A stretch of DNA of 64,000 nt from Microbacterium binotii (GCF_021398715.1 NZ_CP090347.1:1240001-1304000); one strand, 5' to 3'; shown: positions 25,852 through 34,765, numbered from the stretch's first letter. The notes: generated by a model not told the origin, from the sequence alone. Program-made: numbers and translations.

Positions 25852-25924
25852 CCGCGAAACTGCATCTTCAGCACGAGATCACCGTCATTACCCGTGATCT
25901 CGTGCGGGAAATGCAGTCTCGCGG
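25852..25924. repeat. 73-base compound palindrome, copy B
   Basis: It has the same architecture as copy A: outer arms 25852-25864 and 25912-25924, inner arms 25872-25884 and 25892-25904, each separated by 7 bases. The right outer arm and right inner arm are identical to copy A; each left arm carries one change that creates one mismatch. The three 7-base spacers differ between copies, so the stems, not the spacers, are conserved. It lies between the DUF559-like gene and the 3' end of the CPBP gene. Confidence 0.85.
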
Positions 25925-25961
25925 GAAGAGAGGGGAGAGCGGAGCGGAAGGGATGCGGCGG

Positions 25962-26792
25962 CTAGAAGATCCCGGGCCAGAGGGACGCCACGAGGGGGTA
26001 TCCGACGAAGGCGAACACATCGATGAGGGTGTGCGCGATGACGAGGGGCATCACCCGGCCCCAGCGCCGGTAGCACCATCCGAACACGACGCCCATCGCG
26101 AAGTTGCCGACCACCGAACCGACGCCCTGGTAGGCGTGGTACGCCCCGCGCAACGCCGCTGTCGCCAGGATGATGGACCACCAGCCCCATCCGAGACGGC
26201 GCAGGCGATCGAAGAGGTAGCCGAGGAAGATGACCTCCTCGGTGAGCCCGGCGCGCGCGGCCGAGAGCAGCAAGAGCGGCACGGTGTACCAGGCCGCATC
26301 CAGGGGGGAGGCGACGACGCCGACGGTGATGCCCGCGAGGCGCCCGGCCACGTAGAGCGCGATCCCGGGGATGCCGATGATCGCGATCAACGCGACACCG
26401 AGTCCGAGATCGCCGCCGAACCGGCGGAAGTCGAGGCCGATCCGTCGCAGCGCGTTGGTCCCCGGTTCCCAGAGCAGGTAGACGACGAGCGCGACCAGCG
26501 CGAGCGAGAAGAAGATGTCGAGCAGCTGGTACAGCGCGTCCCAGAGCGCCTCGGTGTCGCGCGCGGGGTTGAGCTGGGTCTGCTGCGAGGAGATCGCCTG
26601 GTTCTCCTGCAGCGAGCGCTGCAGGGTGCGGATGAAAGAGAGCAACGAGTACAGCGCGGATTTGCCGACGGTCACGGCGAGCACGAGCCAGATCTCCCAC
26701 CGCACGCGTGAACGGGCGGACCCCGTCGCGCGAGGCGGATCGAAGGCCCTCACGGTGCGCCAGAACGGTTCGCGCGCGGGCAGGCTCGTCAT
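25962..26792 (-). CDS. CPBP family intramembrane glutamic endopeptidase
   Basis: 276 residues, about 7-8 membrane segments. CPBP (Abi) motifs are LTEEVIFLGYLFDRLRRLG (motif 1, EExxx; the usual Arg is replaced by a Leu-Gly context), RGAYHAYQG (motif 2, with the active-site His) and HTLIDVFAF (motif 3). Family members cleave or chaperone proteins in the membrane, some in bacteriocin immunity or prenyl-protein processing. ATG 26792 (MTSLPAREPFW) is preferred; an upstream extension would add poor sequence. It is divergent from the solute-binding protein gene. Confidence 0.85.
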   Translation of the reverse strand: MTSLPAREPFWRTVRAFDPPRATGSARSRVRWEIWLVLAVTVGKSALYSLLSFIRTLQRSLQENQAISSQQTQLNPARDTEALWDALYQLLDIFFSLALVALVVYLLWEPGTNALRRIGLDFRRFGGDLGLGVALIAIIGIPGIALYVAGRLAGITVGVVASPLDAAWYTVPLLLLSAARAGLTEEVIFLGYLFDRLRRLGWGWWSIILATAALRGAYHAYQGVGSVVGNFAMGVVFGWCYRRWGRVMPLVIAHTLIDVFAFVGYPLVASLWPGIF

Positions 26793-26923
26793 CCGCTCAG
26801 CTTGGCATAGCGGATGCGGACCGGTCCCGCTTTCGAAGGCGCTCAGATTGCGCGCATAGGGTGTGTGCGGCTTACGCATACGACCGCGTGCGGCATCACG
26901 GCCGCCGCGGAGAAGGAGGACGG

Positions 26924-28669
26924 ATGCGGCGTCGTGCGCTCGTGACCACCCTGGCTCTGCTCGGCCTGCTGGCGGGCGTGGTGGTCGGTTGCTCGGCCGA
27001 GGAGAACCGCGTCCTGCCGGGCTCGTCCCTGACCGTTGCCACGGCCGCGCCCGTCACCTCGCTCAACCCGTTCGTGCTGGGGCAGGACACCGCTGCCGAC
27101 CGCGACCTCTCAGCGCTGACGTCGGGGAGCTTCTGGCGGCGGGAGGCCGACGGCGCCCGCTCTCCGAACGAGAGCTTCGGCACCGTCCGGGTTCTCACGC
27201 GCGATCCGCTCACCGTCCGGTACACGGTGGGCGGCTCGGCCACCTGGTCCGACGGCGCGCCGCTCGATGCCGCGGACCTGTTGCTCACGTGGGCGGCTCG
27301 TACGACGCACCGCACGGATGCCGCGGGCGAGACGCGCTGGGATGCGGGCGCCGGAGCCGGCCAGGGCCTCGACCTCGTGTCGCAGGTGCCCGAGATCGGC
27401 GACGACGGGCGCAGCCTGACCCTGGTCTACGACACGCCCTACGCGGACTGGCAGATCGCCTTCGACGCGCCGCCGGTCGCCGCTCACGTGCTGGTGGATC
27501 TCGCCTACCCGGGGCGTCACGCGGATGCGGCGGCGGCGAAGGCCGCGTTCACGGATGCCGTCGTCACCGGCGATCTGGACTGGCTCGCACCCGTGTCGCG
27601 CGCCTTCCGTGAGGACTTCCGTCTCGACGGCGACGTCCCGGACGGGGCGCACATCACGGCCGGTGCCTACGACATCGCGCGCATCGCCGACGACGGCCGG
27701 TCGATCGACCTCACCGCCGCCGATCGCCCCAGCGCCGCGCGCGTCGAGCGGGTGCGCGTGCGCGCGATCCAGGACCCGGCCGAACGCGTCGCGGCCGTTG
27801 CCGGAGGTGGTGTGGATCTGGCCGCGGCGGCGGCGGACGAGGGCCTCGTCGACGCGGCGGCCGCTGCAGGAGGCTCCCGCGTGTCAGCGGCGGATGCCTT
27901 CGACCACCTGGATCTGCAGACGGCGGGCGGGGGAGTGTTCGACCCCGCGTCCTACGGCGGGGATGCGGATCGCGCGTACCGCGCCCGCACCGCGTTCTTG
28001 ACCACGGTTCCGCGAGAGCAGATGCTGGACGACCTCGTCCACCCGCTGCTCGCCGATGAGCCCCTGCGGCAGGGCATGGTCGAGGCCACGGGGTCACGGC
28101 TCTCCGCGTCGCCCTCGTCGACACCCGAAGGTGCGGCTCCGCAAGCGACGGATGCGGCCGGACTGACCGTTCGTGTGCTCTACCCGGCGGGCGATGCGCG
28201 CCGGGCCGCGGAGTTCGCCCTCATGGCCGAGTCCGCATCCCAGGCGGGCGTCACCCTCGTCGATGTCTCCTCTTCCGACTGGATGCGCGTGCTGAGGGAC
28301 CAGCCGGACGCATACGACGCCGCCCTGTTCGCCTGGAGCCCCGACCCCGCGGCAACCGTCGCGCAGGCGACGGTGTTCCACACAGCGGCGGCGCAGAACG
28401 TGTACGGCTGGAGCGACGAGGAGGTCGACGCGCTGGTCGTCGACGCATCCTCCGCCCTGGACCGAACGCAGCGCGACGCGCTTCTGTCCCGACTGGATGA
28501 GGCCGTGTCCGATGAGGCGTGGGCGCTGCCGCTGTTCGCCGTGCCGCAGCTCACGGTGTGGTCCGACGCGCTCGCGAGGCCTCCGGCGGAGGCGCCGGGC
28601 GACCGCATCCTCTCCTCCTTCGCGACGTGGCAGCCCTCGGCCGATGCCCCGAGGTCGAGCGGGGAATAG
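26924..28669 (+). CDS. Solute-binding lipoprotein, family 5, without adjacent permease
   Basis: 581 residues. It has a lipoprotein signal (RRRALVTTLALLGLLAGVV with lipobox Cys23), then a family 5 solute-binding domain (LTVATAAPVTSLNPF, TVGGSATWSDGAPLDAADLLLTW). It would sit on the outer face of the membrane and bind a peptide-like or nickel-like ligand. The RBS AGAAGGAGGA precedes ATG 26924. The next gene is a second binding protein with its own strong promoter, followed by the permease genes, so this protein may deliver an alternative ligand to that transporter or act alone. Confidence 0.85.
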   Translation: MRRRALVTTLALLGLLAGVVVGCSAEENRVLPGSSLTVATAAPVTSLNPFVLGQDTAADRDLSALTSGSFWRREADGARSPNESFGTVRVLTRDPLTVRYTVGGSATWSDGAPLDAADLLLTWAARTTHRTDAAGETRWDAGAGAGQGLDLVSQVPEIGDDGRSLTLVYDTPYADWQIAFDAPPVAAHVLVDLAYPGRHADAAAAKAAFTDAVVTGDLDWLAPVSRAFREDFRLDGDVPDGAHITAGAYDIARIADDGRSIDLTAADRPSAARVERVRVRAIQDPAERVAAVAGGGVDLAAAAADEGLVDAAAAAGGSRVSAADAFDHLDLQTAGGGVFDPASYGGDADRAYRARTAFLTTVPREQMLDDLVHPLLADEPLRQGMVEATGSRLSASPSSTPEGAAPQATDAAGLTVRVLYPAGDARRAAEFALMAESASQAGVTLVDVSSSDWMRVLRDQPDAYDAALFAWSPDPAATVAQATVFHTAAAQNVYGWSDEEVDALVVDASSALDRTQRDALLSRLDEAVSDEAWALPLFAVPQLTVWSDALARPPAEAPGDRILSSFATWQPSADAPRSSGE

Positions 28670-28767
28670 TTCCGGCCCGCGCGGCCGGCTGTCGTCGGCG
28701 GGCTTGAGCAATCTGCTCGGTTCACGAGGGGGTTCGTTAAGGGTGTGTAACTATTCGCGCGGTCGTT

Positions 28768-28796
28768 TTGACCAAGCAGTGGGTCGTGCTTAGTGT
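28768..28796 (+). promoter_or_regulatory. Sigma70-like promoter of the opp operon
   Basis: TTGACC (28768-28773) and TAGTGT (28791-28796) are separated by exactly 17 bases, the best -35/-10 pair in the window. Transcription would begin near 28803, leaving a leader of about 60 bases that ends in CCAGGAGG before GTG 28865. The region is more AT-rich than its surroundings. It agrees with strong expression of the binding protein. Confidence 0.7.
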
Positions 28797-28864
28797 TTCG
28801 GTATCCGCGGCACGATGCTTTCACAGCTCGTCGTGCCTGCATCATCCCTTTCCCAGGAGGAACA

Positions 28865-30487
28865 GTGAAGCGCAGCAAGATCGCTCTCGCGAGCGTGGCG
28901 CTGGCCGGTATCGGGGCTCTCGCCCTCGCCGGCTGCGCGAGTGGCGGCTCGGACGAGCCGACCTCTACCGGTGGCGACGCCGGTGCCATCATCAAGGTCA
29001 ACGGTTCGGAGCCGGAGAACCCGCTCTTCCCGGCCAACACGAACGAGACCGGCGGCGGCAAGATCGTCGACTCGATCTACGCGGGCCTGGCCTACTACGA
29101 CGGCGAAGGCAACATCGTCAACGATGTCGCCGACTCGATCACCGTCGACGACGCCAACACCATCACGGTGAAGCTGAAGGAGGGCCAGAAGTTCAGCAAC
29201 GACGAGGCCGTCACCGCCGACAGCTTCATCAAGGCCTGGAACTACGGCGCGCTGAAGTCGAACGCCCAGAAGAACGCCTCCTGGTTCTCCGACATCGAGG
29301 GCTACAGCGAGGAGACCGACTCCGAGCTCACCGGTCTGACCAAGGTCGACGACACGACCTTCACGATCAAGCTCTCCAACCCCGTCGCCGCCGACTTCGT
29401 GCAGCGCCTGGGTTACTCGGCGTACTACCCGCTTCCCGAGGTCGCCTTCGAGGACCCGACCGCCTTCGGTGAGAACCCGATCGGCAACGGCCCGTACAAG
29501 CTGGCCAGCGAGGGCGCGTGGCAGCACGACGTCGAGATCAACCTCGTGAAGAACGACTCCTACACCGGTGGCCGTGAGGCCAAGAACGGCGGCCTGGACA
29601 TCGTCTTCTACGCCAACCTGGACGGCGCCTACGCCGACCTCCAGTCGGGCAACCTCGACGTCCTCGACGCGATCCCCACCAGCGCACAGGCGACCTTCGA
29701 GTCCGACCTGGGCGAGCGTGCGGTCAACCAGCCCGCCGCCATCTTCCAGTCGTTCACGATCCCGGAGAGCCTCGAGCACTTCTCGGGCGAAGAGGGCAAG
29801 CTGCGCCGCGAGGCGCTGTCGCTCGCGATCGACCGTGACGCGATCACGAAGACCATCTTCAACGGCACGCGTACGCCGGCCAGCGACTTCTCGTCGCCGG
29901 TCATCGGTGGATGGTCCGACTCGCTCGAGGGCGCCGACGTCCTCAAGTACAACCAGGACAAGGCGAAGGAGCTGTGGGCCGAGGCCGACAAGATCTCGCC
30001 CTGGAGCGGCACGTTCCAGATCGCGTACAACTCCGACGGCGGCCACCAGGCCTGGGTCGACGCGACGACGAACTCGATCAAGAACACGCTCGGCATCGAT
30101 GCGTCCGGCGCTCCGTTCGTCGACTTCGCTTCGCTGCGCACCGAGGTGACCAACCGCACGATCACCACCGCGTTCCGCACCGGTTGGCAGGCCGACTACC
30201 CGGGTCTGTACAACTTCCTCGCTCCGCTGTACGGCACGGGCGCCTCCTCGAACGACGGTGACTACTCGAACCCCGAGTTCGACAAGCTGCTCGCCTCCGG
30301 CGCTGCTGCTGACAGCGTCGACGCGGCCACGGCCGACTACGAGAAGGCTCAGGAGATCCTGCTGCAGGACCTCCCCGCCATCCCGCTGTGGTACTCGAAC
30401 GTGAACGGCGGGTACGCTGACACGGTTCAGAACGTCGTGTTCGGCTGGAACTCGGTTCCGCTGTACTACCAGATCACGAAGGGCTGA
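28865..30487 (+). CDS. oppA: Peptide-type ABC transporter binding lipoprotein
   Basis: 540 residues. Signal peptide KRSKIALASVALAGIGALAL with lipobox LAGC (Cys24), then a Gly/Ser/Thr linker and a family 5 solute-binding domain (GGGKIVDSIYAGLAYYDGEG, VKLKEGQKFSNDEAVTADSF, NPIGNGPYKL, WQADYPGLYNFL). The last motif is typical of oligopeptide binders such as OppA/DppA. Codons are strongly C-ending and favour AAG and AAC, so it is probably highly expressed. GTG 28865 follows CCAGGAGG. A perfect 16-bp hairpin after the stop separates it from the permease genes. Confidence 0.9.
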   Translation: MKRSKIALASVALAGIGALALAGCASGGSDEPTSTGGDAGAIIKVNGSEPENPLFPANTNETGGGKIVDSIYAGLAYYDGEGNIVNDVADSITVDDANTITVKLKEGQKFSNDEAVTADSFIKAWNYGALKSNAQKNASWFSDIEGYSEETDSELTGLTKVDDTTFTIKLSNPVAADFVQRLGYSAYYPLPEVAFEDPTAFGENPIGNGPYKLASEGAWQHDVEINLVKNDSYTGGREAKNGGLDIVFYANLDGAYADLQSGNLDVLDAIPTSAQATFESDLGERAVNQPAAIFQSFTIPESLEHFSGEEGKLRREALSLAIDRDAITKTIFNGTRTPASDFSSPVIGGWSDSLEGADVLKYNQDKAKELWAEADKISPWSGTFQIAYNSDGGHQAWVDATTNSIKNTLGIDASGAPFVDFASLRTEVTNRTITTAFRTGWQADYPGLYNFLAPLYGTGASSNDGDYSNPEFDKLLASGAAADSVDAATADYEKAQEILLQDLPAIPLWYSNVNGGYADTVQNVVFGWNSVPLYYQITKG

Positions 30488-30505
30488 TAGCTCTTCTGAT
30501 CGCGA

Positions 30506-30541
30506 CCGCGAGGCGGTGACGATCCCGTCACCGCCTCGCGG
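30506..30541 (+). terminator. Perfect hairpin between oppA and oppB, no T-run
   Basis: CCGCGAGGCGGTGACG (30506-30521) pairs with CGTCACCGCCTCGCGG (30526-30541): 16 bp without mismatch and a 4-base loop, beginning 18 bases after the oppA stop. No run of T follows, so it is not a classical terminator. Such hairpins between a binding-protein gene and its permeases usually protect the 3' end of the abundant binding-protein message or cause partial termination. Confidence 0.7.
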
Positions 30542-30659
30542 CCTGTCCAGAGACCTGCGTCCGCGTCACCCACGCGGGCGCCGGTCTCTCGTCGGGCGGG
30601 GGGTTCTTGCACCGATCGTGCGAGGATACTCCTCGGCCACTTTCTCGGAGGGAGAGAGG

Positions 30660-31589
30660 ATGCTCGCTTACATCCTCAGACGCATCCTGCAGGTGATCCC
30701 GGTGTTCCTGGGATCCACGCTGCTCATCTATTTCCTCGTCTTCGCGATGCCGGGAAACCCGATCCTGGCTCTGTTCGGCGACAAGACGCCGAGCCAGTCG
30801 GTCATCGACGCACTCGAGGCGCAGTACCACCTGAACGAACCGTTCATCGTGCAGTACTTCTACTACATCACCGGCATCTTCCAGGGAGACCTGGGCAACA
30901 CGTTCTCGGGCCAATCGGTCAATGACGTCCTCGCCCGAACGCTGCCGGTGACCGGTCGGCTCGCGGTGATGGCCATCGGCATCGAGTTCTCGCTCGCCAT
31001 CATCATCGGCACGGTCTCGGCCCTGCGTAAGGGCAAGATCTTCGACAACGTCGCACTCGTCATCTCGCTGCTTTTCGTCGCGATGCCGATCTTCGTCCTC
31101 GCCTTCCTCGCGCAGTACTTCCTCGCCCTGCAGTTCGGCTGGTTCAAGCCGACGGTCGGTGGGAACAACAACTGGGGCGACCTGTGGCTGCCGGCACTGG
31201 TGCTGGGGTTCAGCCTCTATGCGACGAGCATGCGGCTCATGCGCGGCTCGGTCATCGACACGCTGAACCAGGACTGGGTGCGTACCGCGTACAGCAAGGG
31301 CCTGCCGCGTCGACGCGTCATCCCCGTGCACGTGCTGCGCAACTCGCTCATCCCGGTCATCACCAACTCGGCCACCAACTTCGGTGTCCTGCTGGTGGGT
31401 GCCACCGTCACCGAGGCGATCTTCAACGTCCCCGGCGTCGGCAACACGCTCTTCCAGGCGACGTTGCGCCACGAGGGTCCGACGATCGTGTCGTTCGTCA
31501 CCGTCTTCGTGATCATCTACGTTCTCGTCAACCTGGTGATCGACCTGCTCTACGGTCTGCTCGACCCGAGGATCCGCTATGTCAAGTAA
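30660..31589 (+). CDS. oppB: ABC permease, first subunit
   Basis: 309 residues, six membrane segments, DppB/OppB type. The N-terminal MLAYILRRILQVIPVFLG and the EAA loop (YSKGLPRRRVIPVHVLRNSLIPV) match the family; this loop touches the ATPase. ATG 30660 follows GGAGGGAGAGAGG. It forms a heterodimer with the next gene product. It overlaps oppC by 11 bases. Confidence 0.92.
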   Translation: MLAYILRRILQVIPVFLGSTLLIYFLVFAMPGNPILALFGDKTPSQSVIDALEAQYHLNEPFIVQYFYYITGIFQGDLGNTFSGQSVNDVLARTLPVTGRLAVMAIGIEFSLAIIIGTVSALRKGKIFDNVALVISLLFVAMPIFVLAFLAQYFLALQFGWFKPTVGGNNNWGDLWLPALVLGFSLYATSMRLMRGSVIDTLNQDWVRTAYSKGLPRRRVIPVHVLRNSLIPVITNSATNFGVLLVGATVTEAIFNVPGVGNTLFQATLRHEGPTIVSFVTVFVIIYVLVNLVIDLLYGLLDPRIRYVK

Positions 31590-32529
31590 CTCCGAACTGC
31601 CGACGCATTACGTCGCCGAGGTCAAGGACGCGTCGCTGACGGTCGACGCCGTCCGCATCGCCGACGAGAAGCCCTCCAGCCTCTGGCGGGATGCGTGGCG
31701 CGACCTGCGCAAGCGTCCCACCTTCTGGATCTCGCTCGCCGTCGTCGCCTTCATCCTCTTGATGGCCGTGTGGCCGACGCTGTTCACCCAGACGCCGCCC
31801 AACGACAACTGCCAGCTGTCCAACAGCAACGGCGGCCCGGCCGCCGGCCACCCGCTGGGATTCACGTTCCAGGGGTGCGACATCTACGCGCGCATCGTGT
31901 GGGGATCCCGCACGTCGCTGTCCGTCGGTCTGCTCTCGACCCTCATCGGCTCCTCGATCGGTCTGATCATGGGTGCGCTGGCCGGCTTCTACGGCGGATG
32001 GCTCGACTCGCTGCTCTCCCGCATCGGTGACATCTTCTTCTCGATCCCCTACATCCTGGCCGCCGTCGTCGTGATGAGCGTTTTCGCGGACTTCCGCAAC
32101 GTCTTCACCCTTGCGTTCGCGATCGGCGGGTTCGCGTGGGCCTCGACCGCTCGCGTCGTGCGCGCCGAGGTGCTGAGAGTTCGGCAGGCGGACTTCGTGA
32201 CCGCATCCCGGGCACTCGGGCAGTCGCGTTTCCGCACGATGGTCTCGCACGTCGTGCCCAACGCGATCGCTCCGCTCCTGGTCATCTCGACCCTGAGCCT
32301 GGCGGCGGCCATCGTCGCCGAGGCGACGCTGGCGTTCCTGGGTGTCGGCCTCGGCCCCGACGTGATGTCGTGGGGCCGTGACATCTCCGAGGCGCAGCAG
32401 TCCCTGCGCATCGCTCCCATGGCGCTCATCTACCCGTCGATCGCGCTGACGCTCACCGTCCTCGCGTTCATCCTCCTGGGCGAGCTGATCCGCGACGCCC
32501 TCGACCCGAGAGCGAGGGCCCGCCGATGA
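31579..32529 (+). CDS. oppC: ABC permease, second subunit
   Basis: 316 residues, OppC/DppC type with the usual soluble N-terminal tail (SSLWRDAWRDLRKRPTFW) before the first membrane helix. It then has a periplasmic loop (GHPLGFTFQGCDIYARIVWG), five more segments and the EAA loop (ASRALGQSRFRTMVSHVVPNA). It has a Cys pair in the external loops (DNCQLSN and QGCD) that might be linked. Its stop overlaps the start of the ATPase gene (ATGA at 32526-32529). Confidence 0.92.
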   Translation: MSSNSELPTHYVAEVKDASLTVDAVRIADEKPSSLWRDAWRDLRKRPTFWISLAVVAFILLMAVWPTLFTQTPPNDNCQLSNSNGGPAAGHPLGFTFQGCDIYARIVWGSRTSLSVGLLSTLIGSSIGLIMGALAGFYGGWLDSLLSRIGDIFFSIPYILAAVVVMSVFADFRNVFTLAFAIGGFAWASTARVVRAEVLRVRQADFVTASRALGQSRFRTMVSHVVPNAIAPLLVISTLSLAAAIVAEATLAFLGVGLGPDVMSWGRDISEAQQSLRIAPMALIYPSIALTLTVLAFILLGELIRDALDPRARARR

Positions 32530-34196
32530 GCGAGAGCGCCGCAACCCCGTTGCTCAGCATCCGCAACCTCCGCGTCGCCTTCGACACCCAGTCGGGCAGC
32601 CGAGAGGTGCTCCACGGTGTGAACCTCGACGTGTTCCCCGGAGAGACGGTCGCGATCGTCGGCGAGTCCGGTTCGGGCAAGTCCACCACCGCCTCCGCGG
32701 TCGTGAACCTGCTCCCCGGCACGGGCCACGTCACCCAGGGCAGCATCACGCTCGACGGGCGTGAGTTGACCGGCCTCAGCCGCACCCAGATGGAGCGCCT
32801 GCGCGGTCGGGAGATCGGCTACGTGCCGCAGGACCCGATGTCGAACCTCAACCCGGTGTGGTCGATCGGCTTCCAGGTCAAGGAGGCGATCCGTGCGAAC
32901 GGTATCGCCACCGGCCGCAAGGAGGTCACCCAGCGGGCGATCGAGGTGCTGCAGCAGGCCGGACTGGCGGATGCGGCCAAGCGCCTGCACCAGTACCCCC
33001 ACCAGTTCTCGGGCGGTATGCGCCAGCGCGCGCTCATCGGCATCGGCCTCGCGGCCGACCCGAAGCTGCTGATCGCCGACGAGCCGACGTCTGCACTGGA
33101 CGTCACGGTCCAGCGCGTCATCCTCGACCACATGGCGAAGCTCACGCGGGAGAAGGGCACCTCGGTGCTGCTGATCACGCACGACCTGGGTCTTGCGGCC
33201 GAGCGCGCCGAGAAGATCATCGTCATGCAGAACGGCGAGATCGTCGAGTCCGGCCCGAGCCGTGAGATCCTCCAGAACCCGCTGCATCCCTACACGCAGC
33301 GCCTCGTCGCGGCGGCTCCCTCGCTCGCCTCGCAGCGCATCCAGGCGCGTGCGGAGAGTCGGGGCATCGAGACGACCGACGACATCGAGGGTCTCGCTCC
33401 CGCGATCCGCGTGACCGACCTGACCAAGGAGTACAAGATCCGCCAGGGCGGCTTCCGCAGTGAAGCCTTCCGCGCTGTCGACGGTGTCTCGTTCGAGATC
33501 CCGCGCGGCAAGACGCTGGCCCTGGTCGGCGAGTCCGGATCGGGCAAGTCCACGGTCGCGAAGATGGTGCTGAAGCTCGAGGATCCCACCGCGGGGTCCA
33601 TCGAGATCGACGGCACCAACATCGCGAGCCTCTCCAATCGGCAGGCCTTCGCGCTTCGTCGTCGGATGCAGCCGGTGTTCCAGGACCCGTACGGCTCGCT
33701 CGATCCGCTCCGCAACATCGGCAACACGATCGCGGAGCCGATGGAGATCCACAAGGTCGGCGACGGCGCCTCCCGTCGTGAGCGCGTGCGTGAGCTGCTC
33801 GACCAGGTCTCGCTCCCGCAGGAGCTGGCGACCCGTTACCCGAACGAGCTCTCCGGTGGTCAGCGTCAGCGCGTGGCCATCGCCCGCGCGCTCGCACTCA
33901 AGCCCGACATCGTCGTGCTCGATGAGGCGGTCTCGGCCCTCGACGTGCTGGTGCAGGACCAGATCCTGCAGCTGCTCGCCGAGCTGCAGTCCGAGCTCGA
34001 GCTGACCTACCTCTTCATCACCCACGACCTCGCCGTCGTGCGTGTGGCCGCCGACATGGTCGCGGTGATGGAGAAGGGGCGCATCGTGGAGCAGGGCACG
34101 GTCGACGAGATCTTCGCCAACCCGGCCGAGGAGTACACCCGCCGCCTGCTGGATGCCATCCCCGGCGCGACCATCCCCCTCGGAGGCGGCAACTGA
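32526..34196 (+). CDS. Fused double ABC ATPase (OppD-OppF)
   Basis: 556 residues with two complete ATPase domains. Domain 1 has GESGSGKST (47-54), FSGGMRQRALIGIGL and LLIADEPTSALD. Domain 2 has GESGSGKST (about 335), LSGGQRQRVAIARAL and VVLDEAVSALD. The second Walker B context (EAVSALD instead of EPTSALD) is a family variation. Fusing OppD and OppF in one chain is common in actinobacteria and alpha-proteobacteria. The OppD-type C-terminal Cys motif for an Fe-S cluster is not visible. Confidence 0.92.
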   Translation: MSESAATPLLSIRNLRVAFDTQSGSREVLHGVNLDVFPGETVAIVGESGSGKSTTASAVVNLLPGTGHVTQGSITLDGRELTGLSRTQMERLRGREIGYVPQDPMSNLNPVWSIGFQVKEAIRANGIATGRKEVTQRAIEVLQQAGLADAAKRLHQYPHQFSGGMRQRALIGIGLAADPKLLIADEPTSALDVTVQRVILDHMAKLTREKGTSVLLITHDLGLAAERAEKIIVMQNGEIVESGPSREILQNPLHPYTQRLVAAAPSLASQRIQARAESRGIETTDDIEGLAPAIRVTDLTKEYKIRQGGFRSEAFRAVDGVSFEIPRGKTLALVGESGSGKSTVAKMVLKLEDPTAGSIEIDGTNIASLSNRQAFALRRRMQPVFQDPYGSLDPLRNIGNTIAEPMEIHKVGDGASRRERVRELLDQVSLPQELATRYPNELSGGQRQRVAIARALALKPDIVVLDEAVSALDVLVQDQILQLLAELQSELELTYLFITHDLAVVRVAADMVAVMEKGRIVEQGTVDEIFANPAEEYTRRLLDAIPGATIPLGGGN

Positions 34197-34738
34197 ACCG
34201 CACCGTCTACCGGTCGACGTCGGCGACCGTCGGGATCATCATCTCGGCGGTCGCCGCCGCCTTCCTCCTCGGCGACGCGCTGATCCGCGCCGGGCTCGTG
34301 AGCGCGCTGCTGCTCGCCCCGTGGATCCTGCTTGCGCTGTGGGGGATCTACGTCGGCGTCTTCGCGTCCAGCGTGACCAGCTCCGCCGACGGTCTGCGCG
34401 TGCAGAACTTCCTGCGCATCACCCGCATCCCCTTCTCCGCGATCGCCGACATCCGCATGCGCTACCAGCTCGTCATCGAGACGACCGAGGGGCGCACGCT
34501 CACCTGCTACGGGGGACCGGTCTCCGCCCGCAGCGGCGCGCGCCGTTCTCCGAGCGACGGCCGGCCCGCGGCCGGCTCGCAAGACGCCGAGCGCGTCATC
34601 GACGACTGGCAGTCGGCCCGCGAGCCCACCGCCGTGCCCGGCCCGGTGCGGCGCATGTGGGACCTCCCGGCGCTCGTGGCGCTCATCGCACTGGTGGTCT
34701 GGGCGGGCATCGCCGTCGCGGTCGTCGGGGCCGGCTGA
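34193..34738 (+). CDS. Membrane-anchored PH-like domain protein, probable CTG start
   Basis: About 181 residues if it starts at CTG 34193. Two hydrophobic segments (TVGIIISAVAAAFLLGDALI and LLLAPWILLALWGIYVGVF) are followed by a bacterial PH-like domain (SADGLRVQNFLRITRIPFSAIADIRM) and a final hydrophobic segment. No ATG, GTG or TTG is in frame upstream near the gene. CTG 34193 overlaps the ATPase stop (CTGA) and has GGAGG at 34182-34186, 6 bases before it. The first standard start, GTG 34298, would cut off the first membrane segment. Function unknown; such proteins are often near actinobacterial transport or cell-wall genes. Confidence 0.75.
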   Translation: MNRTVYRSTSATVGIIISAVAAAFLLGDALIRAGLVSALLLAPWILLALWGIYVGVFASSVTSSADGLRVQNFLRITRIPFSAIADIRMRYQLVIETTEGRTLTCYGGPVSARSGARRSPSDGRPAAGSQDAERVIDDWQSAREPTAVPGPVRRMWDLPALVALIALVVWAGIAVAVVGAG

Positions 34739-34759
34739 CCGTCTCACAGCCGCCTGCGG

Positions 34760-34765
34760 TAGACT
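34760..34765 (+). promoter_or_regulatory. Likely -10 box of typA
   Basis: TAGACT at 34760-34765 matches the TANNNT boxes before many genes here. With transcription starting near 34772 the typA leader would be about 43 bases and contains GCAAGGAAA as RBS before ATG 34815. No convincing -35 is seen; CTGACC at 34735 is 19 bases away. Confidence 0.5.
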
